Source of the DNA: Streptomyces wuyuanensis
Lineage (GTDB): Bacteria > Actinomycetota > Actinomycetes > Streptomycetales > Streptomycetaceae
Length of the DNA stretch: 64,000 nucleotides
Reading direction: 5' to 3'
NCBI RefSeq assembly: GCF_900103455.1
Contig: NZ_FNHI01000020.1
Span: 99,479 to 163,478 of the forward strand
Of this stretch, positions 26,504 to 35,772 are shown piece after piece. Under the pieces are notes generated by a model. It saw only the letters and a list, made by a program, of their open reading frames with translations, was not told the origin of the DNA and made no database searches. The translations under genes were made by a program, and so were the position numbers. Within the stretch, counting starts at the first letter, position 1, and every line of letters begins with the position of its first letter.

Positions 26504-26742
26504 GGCGGTCTCCGGTCTCGGGGCCGTCGCGCCGTCCGGCGCGCTCGACTGCTGAACTGCTCCGACCTGAAGAAACCTAGGAATCGGGGCCCCTTGACGA
26601 CCATGGCGGCATCCCCCGGACCCGGCGGGGGGCCAGCCGGGGCGACGGGGTGGTGCAGGCACCAGGCCCGCCCGGGGGCGCACCTGAGGTATCCTCGGCC
26701 GCTCCGGCCCGACTAGTCAAATTTGAGGAATGCGCCATCGCT

Positions 26743-29598
26743 GTGCACGGACTCTCCACGGCAACGCCCTCCGACGACTCCGGACTCGTCCACTGCTCCG
26801 CCGTGTTCCTGCCGGGGTCCCCGCCCCGCACGGGCCGGTTGGCGTTCTGGCATCCGGACGGCACCGAGCCCCCGGCACGCCCCGGTACCCACACGGAGCT
26901 GACCGTCGCCGGCCAGGGCGGCCGGACCTACGCCGTACCCGCACGCACGCTGCCGGTACGGGACGCCCTGCCCGTCCTCCTCCGAGCGGGGTCGGCGGCC
27001 TGCGCCTCCCCCGCCGTCGTGTTCTGGGGTGCCGCCACCGTGCTGGCGCTCCACCTGGCGGCCCGCGGACCGCTGCTGCCCGGACTCGGCGCGGACGGCC
27101 ACGACGCCTGGCGGGTCGGACCGCTCACCGCCCGGGACGCGGACCGGGTGCGCGCCCTCGCCGCCTCGATGCCGCCGACCGCTCACGCCGTCCCCCTCGA
27201 CGCCGGCGCCTCTCCGGTGCTGCTGCCCGAACCCGAGCGGCAGCTGCGGGCCTTCCTCGACGCCGTGGCCGACGTACTGCCGCGGACCCCGGCCGCCCCG
27301 CTCGCCGCGGGCTCCGGGGCGTTCGCCGCGGAAGAGCCGCAGCATCTGCCCGCGGCGCGTGCGTGGGCGCAGGACGTGGCGGCCCGTCATGATGCGGGCG
27401 TACGGCTGTCGTTGCGCATCGACGTGACGGGGCCGGCCGAGGAGGACGCGCCGGCCGGGCACCGGGCCGGACCGTCGTTCCGGGCCGTGCCGCAGTTGCA
27501 CGGCGTCGGCGATACCGCGCTGGTCGCGGACGTGTCGAGCGTGTGGGCGGGCGGGCCGGACGCCGCGTTCGGACCGCGCGCCCGCACGGACGCCCTGCTC
27601 GCCCTGCGGCGGGCCGCGCGGGCCTGGGCGCCCCTGGAGCCGTTGCTGTCCGCGGCCGTTCCCGACTCCGTCGACCTCGCCGACGAGGAGGTCGCCGAGT
27701 TGCTCGGCGCCGCCGGGCGAGCCCTCGCCGCGACCGGCGTGCCGATCCACTGGCCCCGGGAACTCGTCCGCACCTTCACCGCCAGGGCCGTGATCGGCCC
27801 GCCCCAGGGCGCTGAGGCGGCAGACCCCGCTCTGTCCGCGATGCCGTCCTTCCTCTCCGCGGACGCCCTGCTCGCCTTCGACTGGCGTTTCACGCTCGGC
27901 GACCGGGAGCTGAGCCGTGCCGAACTGGACCGGCTCGCCGAGGCGAGCCGGCCCGTGGTGCGGCTGCGCGACCGGTGGGTGCTCGTCGATCCCGAGGAGG
28001 TACGCCTGGCCCGGGCACGCCGCGACCACAAGGTGACGCCCGTCGAGGCGCTGGCCGCGGTGCTCACCGGGTCCGTGGAGACCGGCGGGCGGTCGGTCGG
28101 CGTGGAGGCGTCCGGATGGCTGGAACGGCTGCGGGAGCGACTGGCCGATCCCGAGGGCGGGCAGGAGATCGCCCAGCCCGCCGCGCTCGCCGCGACGCTG
28201 CGCGACTACCAGCTGCGCGGACTGAACTGGCTGCACCGGATGACCTCGCTCGGCCTCGGCGGCTGCCTCGCCGACGACATGGGTCTGGGCAAGACCATCA
28301 CGCTCATCGCCCTGCATCTGCACCGGCAGACCGACGCGTCCGCCGCGGGACCGACGCTCGTGGTCTGCCCGGCCTCGCTGATGGGCAACTGGCAGCGGGA
28401 GATCGAGAAGTTCGCCCCCGGTACACCGGTGCGGCGGTTCCACGGGCCGTCCCGGAGCCTGGACGGTCTCGCGGACGGGGAGTTCGTGCTCACCACGTAC
28501 GGCACGATGCGGCTCGACGCGGCCGCTCTCGCGGAGGCCGGCTGGGGCATGGTCGTCGCCGACGAAGCCCAGCACGTCAAGAACCCCTACGCGGCCACTG
28601 CCCGGCAGTTGCGCACCATCGGCGCGAAGGCCCGCGTCGCGCTCACCGGCACGCCCGTCGAGAACAACCTCTCCGAGCTGTGGGCGATCCTCGACTGGAC
28701 GACACCGGGGCTGCTCGGCCGGCTCGGCACCTTCCGGTCCCGGTACGCACAGGCCGTGGAGGGCGGCGACACCGCCGCCGCAGACCGGCTGGCCGCCCTG
28801 ATCAGGCCGTTCCTGCTGCGCCGCCGCAAGTCCGACCCGGGCATCGCCCCCGAGCTTCCCCCGAAGACCGAGACCGACCGCGCGGTCTCGCTGACCGCGG
28901 AGCAGACGGGGCTGTACGAGGCGGTCGTCCGGGAGACCCTCGCGGCGATCTCGGCGGCGGGCGGCATGGAACGGCGCGGCCTCGTGGTGGGGCTGATGAC
29001 CGCGCTGAAGCAGATCTGCAACCACCCCGCCCAGTACCTGAGGGAGGAGGAGCCGCGGATCGCCGGCCGGTCCGGGAAGCTCGAACTGCTCGACGAACTC
29101 CTCGACACGATCCTCTCCGAGGGGGCGAGCGTCCTGGTCTTCACCCAGTACGTGCGGACGGCCCGGCTGCTGGAACGGCACCTCGCGGCCCGCGGCGTAC
29201 GGACGCAACTGCTGCACGGCGGTACGCCGGTGCCGGAGCGCGAGGCCATGGTCAGGCGCTTCCAGGACGGTGAGGTACCGGTGTTCCTGCTGTCGTTGAA
29301 GGCCGCCGGCACGGGGCTCAACCTCACCCGGGCGGGTCACGTCGTGCACTACGACCGCTGGTGGAACCCGGCCGTCGAGGCGCAGGCCACCGACCGGGCC
29401 CACCGCATCGGCCAGACCCAGCCGGTGCAGGTCCACCGGCTGATCGCCGAGGGCACCGTCGAGGACCGGATCGCCGCGATGCTCGAACGCAAGAAGGAAC
29501 TCGCCGAGGCTGTGCTGGGCTCCGGCGAGGCCGCACTGACCGAACTGACGGACGCCGAACTGGCGGAGCTGGTCGAACTGCGAGGGGGCGCACGATGA
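26743..29598 (+). CDS. SNF2-family DEAD/DEAH-box helicase
   Basis: 951-residue SWI2/SNF2 ATPase. An N-terminal half of about 480 residues (streptomycete-specific helical region with an SNF2-associated domain, LRIDVTG to ALLAFDWRF) is followed by the two RecA-like lobes. Motif I is DDMGLGKT, motif II DEAQ, motif III LTGTPVEN, then in lobe 2 motif V KAAGTGLNLT and motif VI DRAHRIGQ. The likely start is the GTG at 26743 (GAGGAA 12 bases upstream). It overlaps the next gene by ATGA, so the two products are coupled. It translocates on duplex DNA; its role in repair or defence is open. Confidence 0.9.
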   Translation: MHGLSTATPSDDSGLVHCSAVFLPGSPPRTGRLAFWHPDGTEPPARPGTHTELTVAGQGGRTYAVPARTLPVRDALPVLLRAGSAACASPAVVFWGAATVLALHLAARGPLLPGLGADGHDAWRVGPLTARDADRVRALAASMPPTAHAVPLDAGASPVLLPEPERQLRAFLDAVADVLPRTPAAPLAAGSGAFAAEEPQHLPAARAWAQDVAARHDAGVRLSLRIDVTGPAEEDAPAGHRAGPSFRAVPQLHGVGDTALVADVSSVWAGGPDAAFGPRARTDALLALRRAARAWAPLEPLLSAAVPDSVDLADEEVAELLGAAGRALAATGVPIHWPRELVRTFTARAVIGPPQGAEAADPALSAMPSFLSADALLAFDWRFTLGDRELSRAELDRLAEASRPVVRLRDRWVLVDPEEVRLARARRDHKVTPVEALAAVLTGSVETGGRSVGVEASGWLERLRERLADPEGGQEIAQPAALAATLRDYQLRGLNWLHRMTSLGLGGCLADDMGLGKTITLIALHLHRQTDASAAGPTLVVCPASLMGNWQREIEKFAPGTPVRRFHGPSRSLDGLADGEFVLTTYGTMRLDAAALAEAGWGMVVADEAQHVKNPYAATARQLRTIGAKARVALTGTPVENNLSELWAILDWTTPGLLGRLGTFRSRYAQAVEGGDTAAADRLAALIRPFLLRRRKSDPGIAPELPPKTETDRAVSLTAEQTGLYEAVVRETLAAISAAGGMERRGLVVGLMTALKQICNHPAQYLREEEPRIAGRSGKLELLDELLDTILSEGASVLVFTQYVRTARLLERHLAARGVRTQLLHGGTPVPEREAMVRRFQDGEVPVFLLSLKAAGTGLNLTRAGHVVHYDRWWNPAVEAQATDRAHRIGQTQPVQVHRLIAEGTVEDRIAAMLERKKELAEAVLGSGEAALTELTDAELAELVELRGGAR

Positions 29599-31049
29599 CG
29601 CACGACGCGTACGAGGACGAGGAGGAGCGGACGTTCGTCGCGCTGCCGCCCGCGCGGGGCCGGGGCTTCGCGGGCACCTGGTGGGGCCGGGCTTGGGTGA
29701 AGGCGCTGGAGGACGGCGCCCTGGACGCGGAGCAGCTGAAGAAAGGGCGGAAGCAGGCGCGGGACGGTGCGGTGGGGGCCGTGTCCATCCGGCCCGGCAG
29801 GGTCACTGCGGTGGTCAGGGACCGCGACGGCACAGGTCACCGCAGCGATGTGCTGCTGCAGGAGCTGTCGGAGGACGCATGGGACCGGTTCCTGGACATG
29901 GCCGTGGACCGGGCGGGGCACATCGCGGCCCTGCTGGACCGGGACATGCCCCCGCATCTCGTGGAGGACGCGGCGGAGGCGGGTGTCGAACTGCTGCCGG
30001 GCATCGGGGACCTGGAGCCCGAGTGCACCTGCGACGCCTGGGACCTGTGCCCGCACACCGCGGCCCTCTGCTACCAGGTGGCGCGGCTGCTGGACCGGGA
30101 TCCGTTCGTGCTGCTGCTGTTGCGCGGGCGAGGAGAGCGCCGGCTGCTCGACGCACTGCAGGTGCGGAGCGCGGCCCGGGCGGAGCCGGCCGGTCCGGAC
30201 TGCGAACTCGCGGCCGACGCCGGGGCCGAAGGGGTGCCGGCGGTCGGGGCCGCGGGCGTGCCGGCGGTCGAGGCCTTCGCGGCGGAGGCCTCGAAGACGG
30301 CCGCCACGCAGGGCATCGCCTCGGCACTCCTCGCCGCGCCGCCGCTGCCGGAAGAGCCGGGCCGGCCGCCGTCGCTGGAGACCGAGACGGGGGCGCCGGA
30401 AGGGATCGACCCGGACGCGCTGGAGTTCCTGGCCGCCGACGCGGCGGTACGGGCGCGGCGGATCCTGGCCGAGGTGTCCACGGGACGTACGGAGCAGGGC
30501 CTCGGACAGAGCGCCGCTGGTCTCCCGGAGGGACTCGCGGCCGGACTCACCGTGGGTCAGGACGCCGTGCGCCTTGCCGCGACGGCACGCGACCCTCTTC
30601 CGCCGGCCGTTGCCGACCGGCTCGTCGCGAGCTGCGGCCGGGGCCGTCCGGGCTTCCGACTCGCCGTTCGCGCCTGGCGGTTGGGGGGCGGAGCGGGTCT
30701 GGCCGTACTGGACGGCGAGCCCGTCCCGGACGACGTCCTCGCGCGTGCGACGTCCCGCCTGCGGCTCGCCGCGGACTGGGACGAGGACGAACGCCCCTCG
30801 CTGCGCGCGACGGGGAACGGGCGGTGGACCGCGGGGCCGGGGACGGAACTTCGTGTCGGGGCGGACGGGCGCTGGTGGGTCTTCACCCGTACCGCCGGAG
30901 CGCCCTGGTCCCCCGCGGGCCCGCCGGCCCCGGACCCGGCCTCGGCGCTGGCCTCCTTCCACGCGGCGGACGTCCAGGATCCGTGCGGCGGCTCCGTCGA
31001 CGGGTTCGAACCGGGGTCGTCGCGCCCGCCGGGGGACGGTGGGGCCTGA
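29595..31049 (+). CDS. SWIM zinc-finger protein, partner of SNF2 helicase
   Basis: 484-residue protein. The N-terminal domain begins FAGTWWGRAWVKALE and carries the SWIM motif CxCx(n)CxH, seen as CTCDAWDLCPH at about residue 138-148. The C-terminal half is low-complexity (Ala/Glu/Pro/Gly) with a final strand-rich segment. The ATG at 29595 overlaps the helicase stop by four bases. SWIM proteins beside SNF2 helicases are a recurrent actinobacterial pair, so a DNA-binding or adaptor role for the helicase is likely. Confidence 0.88.
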   Translation: MTHDAYEDEEERTFVALPPARGRGFAGTWWGRAWVKALEDGALDAEQLKKGRKQARDGAVGAVSIRPGRVTAVVRDRDGTGHRSDVLLQELSEDAWDRFLDMAVDRAGHIAALLDRDMPPHLVEDAAEAGVELLPGIGDLEPECTCDAWDLCPHTAALCYQVARLLDRDPFVLLLLRGRGERRLLDALQVRSAARAEPAGPDCELAADAGAEGVPAVGAAGVPAVEAFAAEASKTAATQGIASALLAAPPLPEEPGRPPSLETETGAPEGIDPDALEFLAADAAVRARRILAEVSTGRTEQGLGQSAAGLPEGLAAGLTVGQDAVRLAATARDPLPPAVADRLVASCGRGRPGFRLAVRAWRLGGGAGLAVLDGEPVPDDVLARATSRLRLAADWDEDERPSLRATGNGRWTAGPGTELRVGADGRWWVFTRTAGAPWSPAGPPAPDPASALASFHAADVQDPCGGSVDGFEPGSSRPPGDGGA

Positions 31050-31052
31050 CGA

Positions 31053-31070
31053 CGGCGGGCGGGCCCGCCG
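31053..31070 (+). terminator. Hairpin after SNF2/SWIM operon
   Basis: Near-perfect inverted repeat of CGGCGGGC and GCCCGCCG with a two-base centre (in practice a shorter stem with a larger loop), four bases after the SWIM-gene stop. Confidence 0.45.
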
Positions 31071-31341
31071 AAGCCCCATGGCCGAAGTCGGGCCGCCGGG
31101 GCGGGCGTTGGCAGCGCCACCGCAGCGGGCCCGACCGCGCGCCTCCCGGCAGTGAGGCGCGCGAAAACCGGTGGAGCGGCGCCGCTGTGCGCCGTTACGG
31201 TGCTGCCGACCCCAGTCGTCTGGACAAGGACGTGCCGTTGTACACCCTGTGAGACCTCCCGAGCGCTGATTCGTCGCGCGTCGCACCTGTGCGCCGCGCT
31301 GCTCTTTGCTGCGGACTTCTCACTGAAACCGGTGTACTTCT

Positions 31342-31890
31342 GTGCTCAACACCTGGGTGGTCGTGCCCACCTGCCTGCCGATCGTCCTCCGCCGCTGCCG
31401 CGCGTGCCCGTCCGGGCGTTTCCGGGCGAACGGCAAATTCCGCGTCAACGCCAACCACAAGCTGATCGACGCCTGGCTCCTCGCGCTCTGCACCGCCTGC
31501 GGGGAGACCACGAAGCTCACGGTCCTGGAGCGGAGGAACGTGCGCTCCGTACGACCGGAACTGCTCGACCGGCTGCATGACAACGACCTCGGCCTGGCAG
31601 CCGAGTTGCTCCGGGATCCGGTCGTGCGGCGCCGCAATCGCATCGCCCTCGACTGGGACGGCGCCTGGCGCCTCGACACCGGCGGATCGACTCACCTGGA
31701 CCGCGAGGTGATCGACGTCTCGGTCCGCTTCGCGGCGCGGATCCCCATCCGGCCGGTGCGGCTGATCGCCGAAGGCTTCGGCCTTTCGCGCGCCGAGGTC
31801 GAAAGACTGATCGCGGAGGGGAACCTCGTCTCCGCGGTCCGGCTGAGCGGCAGGCTCACCGGCGACTTCGGCTTCACGCTCAAGCGCTGA
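31342..31890 (+). CDS. DUF1062 protein
   Basis: 182-residue protein of the DUF1062 family. The N-terminal half has two CxxC-type pairs (RCRACPS and CTACGE) that probably bind one zinc. The C-terminal half contains an S4-like or helix-turn-helix segment (LSRAEVERLIAEGNLVSA) that suggests nucleic-acid binding. The GTG start at 31342 has no obvious ribosome-binding site. It is followed by one of the strongest hairpins in the window. Function unknown. Confidence 0.82.
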   Translation: MLNTWVVVPTCLPIVLRRCRACPSGRFRANGKFRVNANHKLIDAWLLALCTACGETTKLTVLERRNVRSVRPELLDRLHDNDLGLAAELLRDPVVRRRNRIALDWDGAWRLDTGGSTHLDREVIDVSVRFAARIPIRPVRLIAEGFGLSRAEVERLIAEGNLVSAVRLSGRLTGDFGFTLKR

Positions 31891-31904
31891 ATTCGCCCCG
31901 GTAG

Positions 31905-31944
31905 CCTGGGCCTGTCCGGCAGGGTCCGCCGGACAGGCCCCAGG
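31905..31944 (+). terminator. Long hairpin terminator after DUF1062 gene
   Basis: A 16-base left arm (31905-31920) pairs with a 17-base right arm (31928-31944) through CCTGG, GCCTGTCCGGC and its complement, with a single bulged base and a seven-base loop. It lies 15 bases after the stop. Confidence 0.75.
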
Positions 31945-32060
31945 CGCACGGCACTTGCGAGGTCGGGTCCGCGCAGGTCCGCGGCGGAGTCACCCCGACA
32001 CCCGCCACAGCTGCGCCACACGCCAACGCCCCCGTCCGGGCGGCGAAACGTCACCGTCGG

Positions 32061-32514
32061 CACCTATTCGGCCATGTGCCGGTGCGCCCCGAGGGCCCCC
32101 CGGTGCGCCTGCGGAGGGCGCGGCTGTCTGGAGCAGTACGCCGGAGAGGAGGCCGTGCTCAGGGCGGTGGGACTCACCACCACGGGCCGGCCGGTCCGGT
32201 TGCTGGCGGACCGGGCCGCCGCAGGGGATCCGGACGTGCTGCGGGCGCTGCGCGGCGCGGGTGCGGCTCCGGGGATCGCGCTGGCCGGTGCGGTGAATCC
32301 GCCCGAACCGCGTGCGGTCGTGCTCGGCGGCGCGCTGTCGCGGCCGGCGCCGTGGCTCCTGCCGCCTCTGGAGCAGGAGTTGTCGCGCCGTACGGCTGAG
32401 GCCGCCCGGCCGACGGTGACGGTGTCGGGGCTGGGCTCGGGCGGGCCGCTGCTCGGGGCCGCGCATTCGGTGATCCGCGCGGTGCTCGACGATCGGCCTC
32501 GTACACGGGGGCTG
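32061..32514 (+). pseudogene. C-terminal remnant of a ROK-family protein, frameshifted
   Basis: The ROK zinc motif region reads FGHVPVRPEGP in one frame and then CACGGRGCLEQYAGE in the next. The switch falls at a run of six C (32096-32101) where five would restore the frame. The rest of the C-terminal domain continues intact (RAVVLGGALSRPAPWL, GSGGPLLGAA). The N-terminal ATP-binding half of the sugar kinase/repressor is absent. The remnant then runs in frame into the GAF-regulator gene, so the open frame from 32074 is a chimera. Confidence 0.75.
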
Positions 32515-32616
32515 CCGGGGATGTGTGACGGAGCGTCGTCGGTGCCTGGCCCTTGTCGGGGGCGTCGGGCCGCACGACGATGGGCACGGACGCGGACCGG
32601 GGACCGGGAGGCCGAG

Positions 32617-33900
32617 TTGACGGACCCATGGGTGGCGCTGGAGCCCGGGGGCGACGCCGGGCGGCGTGTCGGTGTGCTGCGCCGGGCGTACGAGCAGTTC
32701 ACGACGGCGGGCCGGGTGGAGGCGGGCGTGCGGCCCGTGGTGGCCGAGTCGTGGCGGCGGTCCGCGCGGGCGAAGGTCGCCCCGGAGGGCCGGGCGAGCG
32801 TGGAACTCGGCGACGACGAACTGGCGGTGTACCGGGACGGGCATCCGCTGTCGCGCGTGATGCCGGTGATCCGGGAGCTCATGGGTGCCTACGCCGTCGA
32901 CGGCGAGCACCTGGTCGCGGTGTGCGACGCCCAGGCGCGGCTGCTGTGGGTCGAGGGCCATCGCGGGGCTCGGGAGCGGGCGGGGCGGATGAACTTCGTG
33001 GAAGGCGCGCGCTGGGCCGAGGCGGTGGCGGGGACGAACGCACCGGGCACGGCGCTCACGGTCGACCGCCCGGTGCAGGTGTTCGCGGCGGAGCACTTCC
33101 AGCGTCCGGTGCAGGACTGGACGTGCGCCGCGGCACCGGTCCACGACCCGCACAGCGGCCGGCTGCTGGGCGCGGTGGACATCACCGGCGGGAACCGGCT
33201 GGCGCATCCCCACAGTCTGGCGTTCGTCGGGGCGGTGGCGCGGGCGGCCGAGTCGCAGCTGGCGCTCCTGTCGCCGCGGCCCCGTGGCGACGCGGCGCAG
33301 CTGACCGCGCTGGGCCGGGACGAGGCGCTGCTGGTCGTGGACGGGCGCAAGGTACGGCTGAGCCGGCGGCACAGCGAGATCGTCGTGGTGCTCGCGCACC
33401 GCCCGGAGGGGCTGAGCGGCGACGAGCTGCTGCTGGAGCTGTACGAGGACGAGCACATCACCCCGGTCACGCTGCGGGCCGAACTGTCCCGGTTGCGCGC
33501 GCTGCTGGGGCCGCGGCTGCTCAGGTCCCGTCCGTACCGGCTGGCCGTCGCGGTGGACGCCGACTTCGACACGGTGGGGCGCCGGCTGGCAGCCGGTGCG
33601 GTCGCGGCGGCGCTCGGCGCGTACACCGGGCCGCTGCTGCCGGCCTCCCGGGCGCCCGGGGTGGCACGCCTGCGCGAGCTGCTGCGCGACCAGCTGCGTG
33701 CCTCCCTGATCGCCCGTGGCGACCCGGGTCTGCTCGCGGACTGGGCGTACAGCCCGTGGGGCGAGGACGACCTCGCCGTCTGGCGTGCCCTGGCCGCCGC
33801 CCTCCCCGAGGACCGGCGCCCCGCGGCCCGGGCACGGGCCCGCGCGCTGGACCTGGAGCACGGAGACGGGGCGCGGACGGCCTTCGGGGACCCGTGGTGA
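32617..33900 (+). CDS. GAF-domain transcriptional regulator
   Basis: 427-residue regulator. The N-terminal helical region has VVAESWRRSARAKV, typical of acetoin/glycerol-type activators. A GAF domain spans about residues 85-215 (DGEHLVAVCDAQ, GTNAPGTAL, DWTCAAAPVHD). A C-terminal winged-helix-like region follows (LSGDELLLELYEDEHITPVTLRAELSRLRALLG). It lacks the AAA+ domain. A TTG at 32617 has GGGAGG five to six bases upstream and best fits the start; the upstream in-frame sequence belongs to the ROK remnant. In other actinomycetes such regulators neighbour ExaC aldehyde dehydrogenases; here that gene is 3.8 kb downstream. Confidence 0.82.
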   Translation: MTDPWVALEPGGDAGRRVGVLRRAYEQFTTAGRVEAGVRPVVAESWRRSARAKVAPEGRASVELGDDELAVYRDGHPLSRVMPVIRELMGAYAVDGEHLVAVCDAQARLLWVEGHRGARERAGRMNFVEGARWAEAVAGTNAPGTALTVDRPVQVFAAEHFQRPVQDWTCAAAPVHDPHSGRLLGAVDITGGNRLAHPHSLAFVGAVARAAESQLALLSPRPRGDAAQLTALGRDEALLVVDGRKVRLSRRHSEIVVVLAHRPEGLSGDELLLELYEDEHITPVTLRAELSRLRALLGPRLLRSRPYRLAVAVDADFDTVGRRLAAGAVAAALGAYTGPLLPASRAPGVARLRELLRDQLRASLIARGDPGLLADWAYSPWGEDDLAVWRALAAALPEDRRPAARARARALDLEHGDGARTAFGDPW

Positions 33901-33985
33901 CGGCGCCGGGGTCCGACGTGCCGGGGCGACGGCGCCTTGACCGGGTGCGGCCGGTACGACGGTCCCCTTCCGCCGGCGACGGCGA

Positions 33986-34423
33986 TCAGCGGCGCGCCGC
34001 CCCGGACGGGTCCGGGTCCCGGCCGGGCCGCCGCTGCCCCTGTCCCGCCGGGTCGGCGAGGGCCGCGTCGACGAGCAGAGCCGCGATCTCGCGCGCCGAG
34101 GCTCCGGTGCCGTCGCTGTTGAGCGCCGTGGCACGGGCGACGGTGCCGTCGTAGAGGAGGGCCAGCTGCTCGCCCAGGTGCTCGGGGTCGCGGGCTCCCG
34201 CCCGGCGGGCGATCTCCGCGAGCCGCCGGGAGAATTCCTTCTTGTAGGCGGCCGCCGGCCGGTGGACGGGGTGCTCGGGGTCGGGGACCTCGACGGCGGC
34301 GTTGAGGAAGGGGCAGCCCCTGATGGGCCCGTCGGTGTCCCGCGGCTTCCGGTCGAACACGGCGAGCAACTGCTCCCGCGGGTCCCTGCTGTCCTCCAGG
34401 GACGGCAGCAGCCCGTCCGCACG
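33986..34423 (-). pseudogene. C-terminal remnant of a TetR-family regulator
   Basis: The frame ending at 33986 encodes the ligand-binding half of a TetR protein (DPREQLLAVFDRKPRD, GCPFLNAAVEVPDPEHPV, YKKEFSRRLAEIARRAG, LLYDGTVARA). Above about 34423 no helix-turn-helix can be found, and the sequence becomes Pro/Gly-rich non-TetR text. The DNA-binding half has therefore been lost, probably with the promoter. It points away from the aldo/keto reductase, as a divergent repressor of that gene would. Confidence 0.75.
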
Positions 34424-34536
34424 CCCCGGCGGCGGAAGCACCACCGCCCCGACCGGGCACGCCGCCCCTCCCCCGCACCCCAGTTCCGGCCGGCTTGCAC
34501 CGGGTTCCACCCGGCCCAGAGCAATGGGAGCTCTCC

Positions 34537-35592
34537 ATGCGATACACGACATTCGGACGCCGCACAGGGCTGCGCGTCTCCCAGTACGCCCTCGGCACCG
34601 GCAACTTCGGCACCGGCTGGGGCGCCGGCGCCGAGCCCGACGAGGCGCGCAAGATGTTCGACCGGTTCGCCGAGGCCGGCGGGAACTTCCTCGACACCGC
34701 CGACAACTACCAGTTCGGCGAGTCCGAGAAGCTCCTGGGACGGTTCCTGGCCGCCGACCGGGACCACTTCGTCCTGGCGACGAAGTTCACCAACGGGGCC
34801 ACACCGCGGCCCGACCTCTCCAGGAGCGGCAACAGCCGCAAGAACATGCGGTTCTCGGTGGAGGCGAGCCTGAAGCGGCTCGGCACGGACCACATCGACC
34901 TGCTGTGGGTCCACTTCCCCGACGGGCTGACGCCGATGGAGGAGATCCTGCGCGGCATCGACGACCTGGTCGGCCAGGGCAAGATCCTGCACGCGGCCCT
35001 GTCGAACTTTCCCGCCTGGCGCGTGTCCCGCGCCGCGACACTCGCGGATCTGAAGAACTGGGCACCGGTCGCCGGCATCCAGGTCGAGTACAGCCTGGTC
35101 GAGCGCACCGCCGACCGCGAGCTGCTGCCGATGGCCGAGGCGCTGGGCCTGGGCGCGGCCCTGTGGTCACCTCTGGGAGGAGGACTGCTCACCGGGAAGT
35201 ACCGGCGCGGCTCCGAAGGCCGTCTCAGCGATCTGAAGACGCTCGTCCACACCGAGTCCAGCGACCGGAAGACGGCCGTCGTCGACACCGTCCTGGCGGT
35301 CGCGGAGGAGACGGGCGCCTCCCCCGCGCAGGTCTCGGTGGCCTGGCTCAGGGAACGGGCCGCCCGCGCGACGACCTCGTACGTCCCGATCATCGGCCCC
35401 CGGAACGCGGCGCAGCTGGAGGACTACCTCGGCGCCCTGGAGGTGGACCTCACAGAGGACCAGCACGACCGCCTCACCGAGGTGAGCGCCGTTCCGCTCG
35501 GCGTGCCGCACGAGGCGAGTGCCGGGGTCCTGGACACCGTCCAGGGCGGCGACGCCTCGCTCGTCACGGGGCCAGTCACACCCGTGGCCTGA
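34537..35592 (+). CDS. Aldo/keto reductase
   Basis: 351-residue NADPH-dependent TIM-barrel reductase. The catalytic tetrad can be seen: Asp and Tyr in LDTADNYQFG, Lys in ATKFTNG, His in WVHFPDG. The C-terminal cofactor-binding segment VPIIGPRNAAQLED is present. GGGAG lies ten bases before the ATG at 34537. Its former divergent TetR repressor appears to be broken, so expression may be constitutive. Substrate unknown. Confidence 0.92.
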   Translation: MRYTTFGRRTGLRVSQYALGTGNFGTGWGAGAEPDEARKMFDRFAEAGGNFLDTADNYQFGESEKLLGRFLAADRDHFVLATKFTNGATPRPDLSRSGNSRKNMRFSVEASLKRLGTDHIDLLWVHFPDGLTPMEEILRGIDDLVGQGKILHAALSNFPAWRVSRAATLADLKNWAPVAGIQVEYSLVERTADRELLPMAEALGLGAALWSPLGGGLLTGKYRRGSEGRLSDLKTLVHTESSDRKTAVVDTVLAVAEETGASPAQVSVAWLRERAARATTSYVPIIGPRNAAQLEDYLGALEVDLTEDQHDRLTEVSAVPLGVPHEASAGVLDTVQGGDASLVTGPVTPVA

Positions 35593-35601
35593 CCTGCGGT
35601 T

Positions 35602-35625
35602 TCCGGCCCTCGCTCCAGGGCCGGA
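35602..35625 (+). terminator. Hairpin after aldo/keto reductase
   Basis: Perfect nine-base arms TCCGGCCCT and AGGGCCGGA with a six-base loop, ten bases after the stop. Confidence 0.7.
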
Positions 35626-35772
35626 GCCGCCTGCGGGCGGTTCGTGAAAACAGTCACATATGGATCACTTTTAGCCCGTTTTAGTGGATGGTGGTAAGTC
35701 CGAAAACGTTCACCGGGCTGTACCGGCGGCCCGCCGGGCGTCGCCGCGGCCGGCCGACGCCGAGGGAGTCAC

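Noticed and set aside
26713..29436. 907-codon open frame on the minus strand
   Set aside because: Antisense to the SNF2 helicase, whose motifs are all in order on the plus strand.
31990..34992. 1000-codon open frame on the minus strand
   Set aside because: Runs across the ROK remnant, GAF regulator and aldo/keto reductase in antisense; composition is non-protein.
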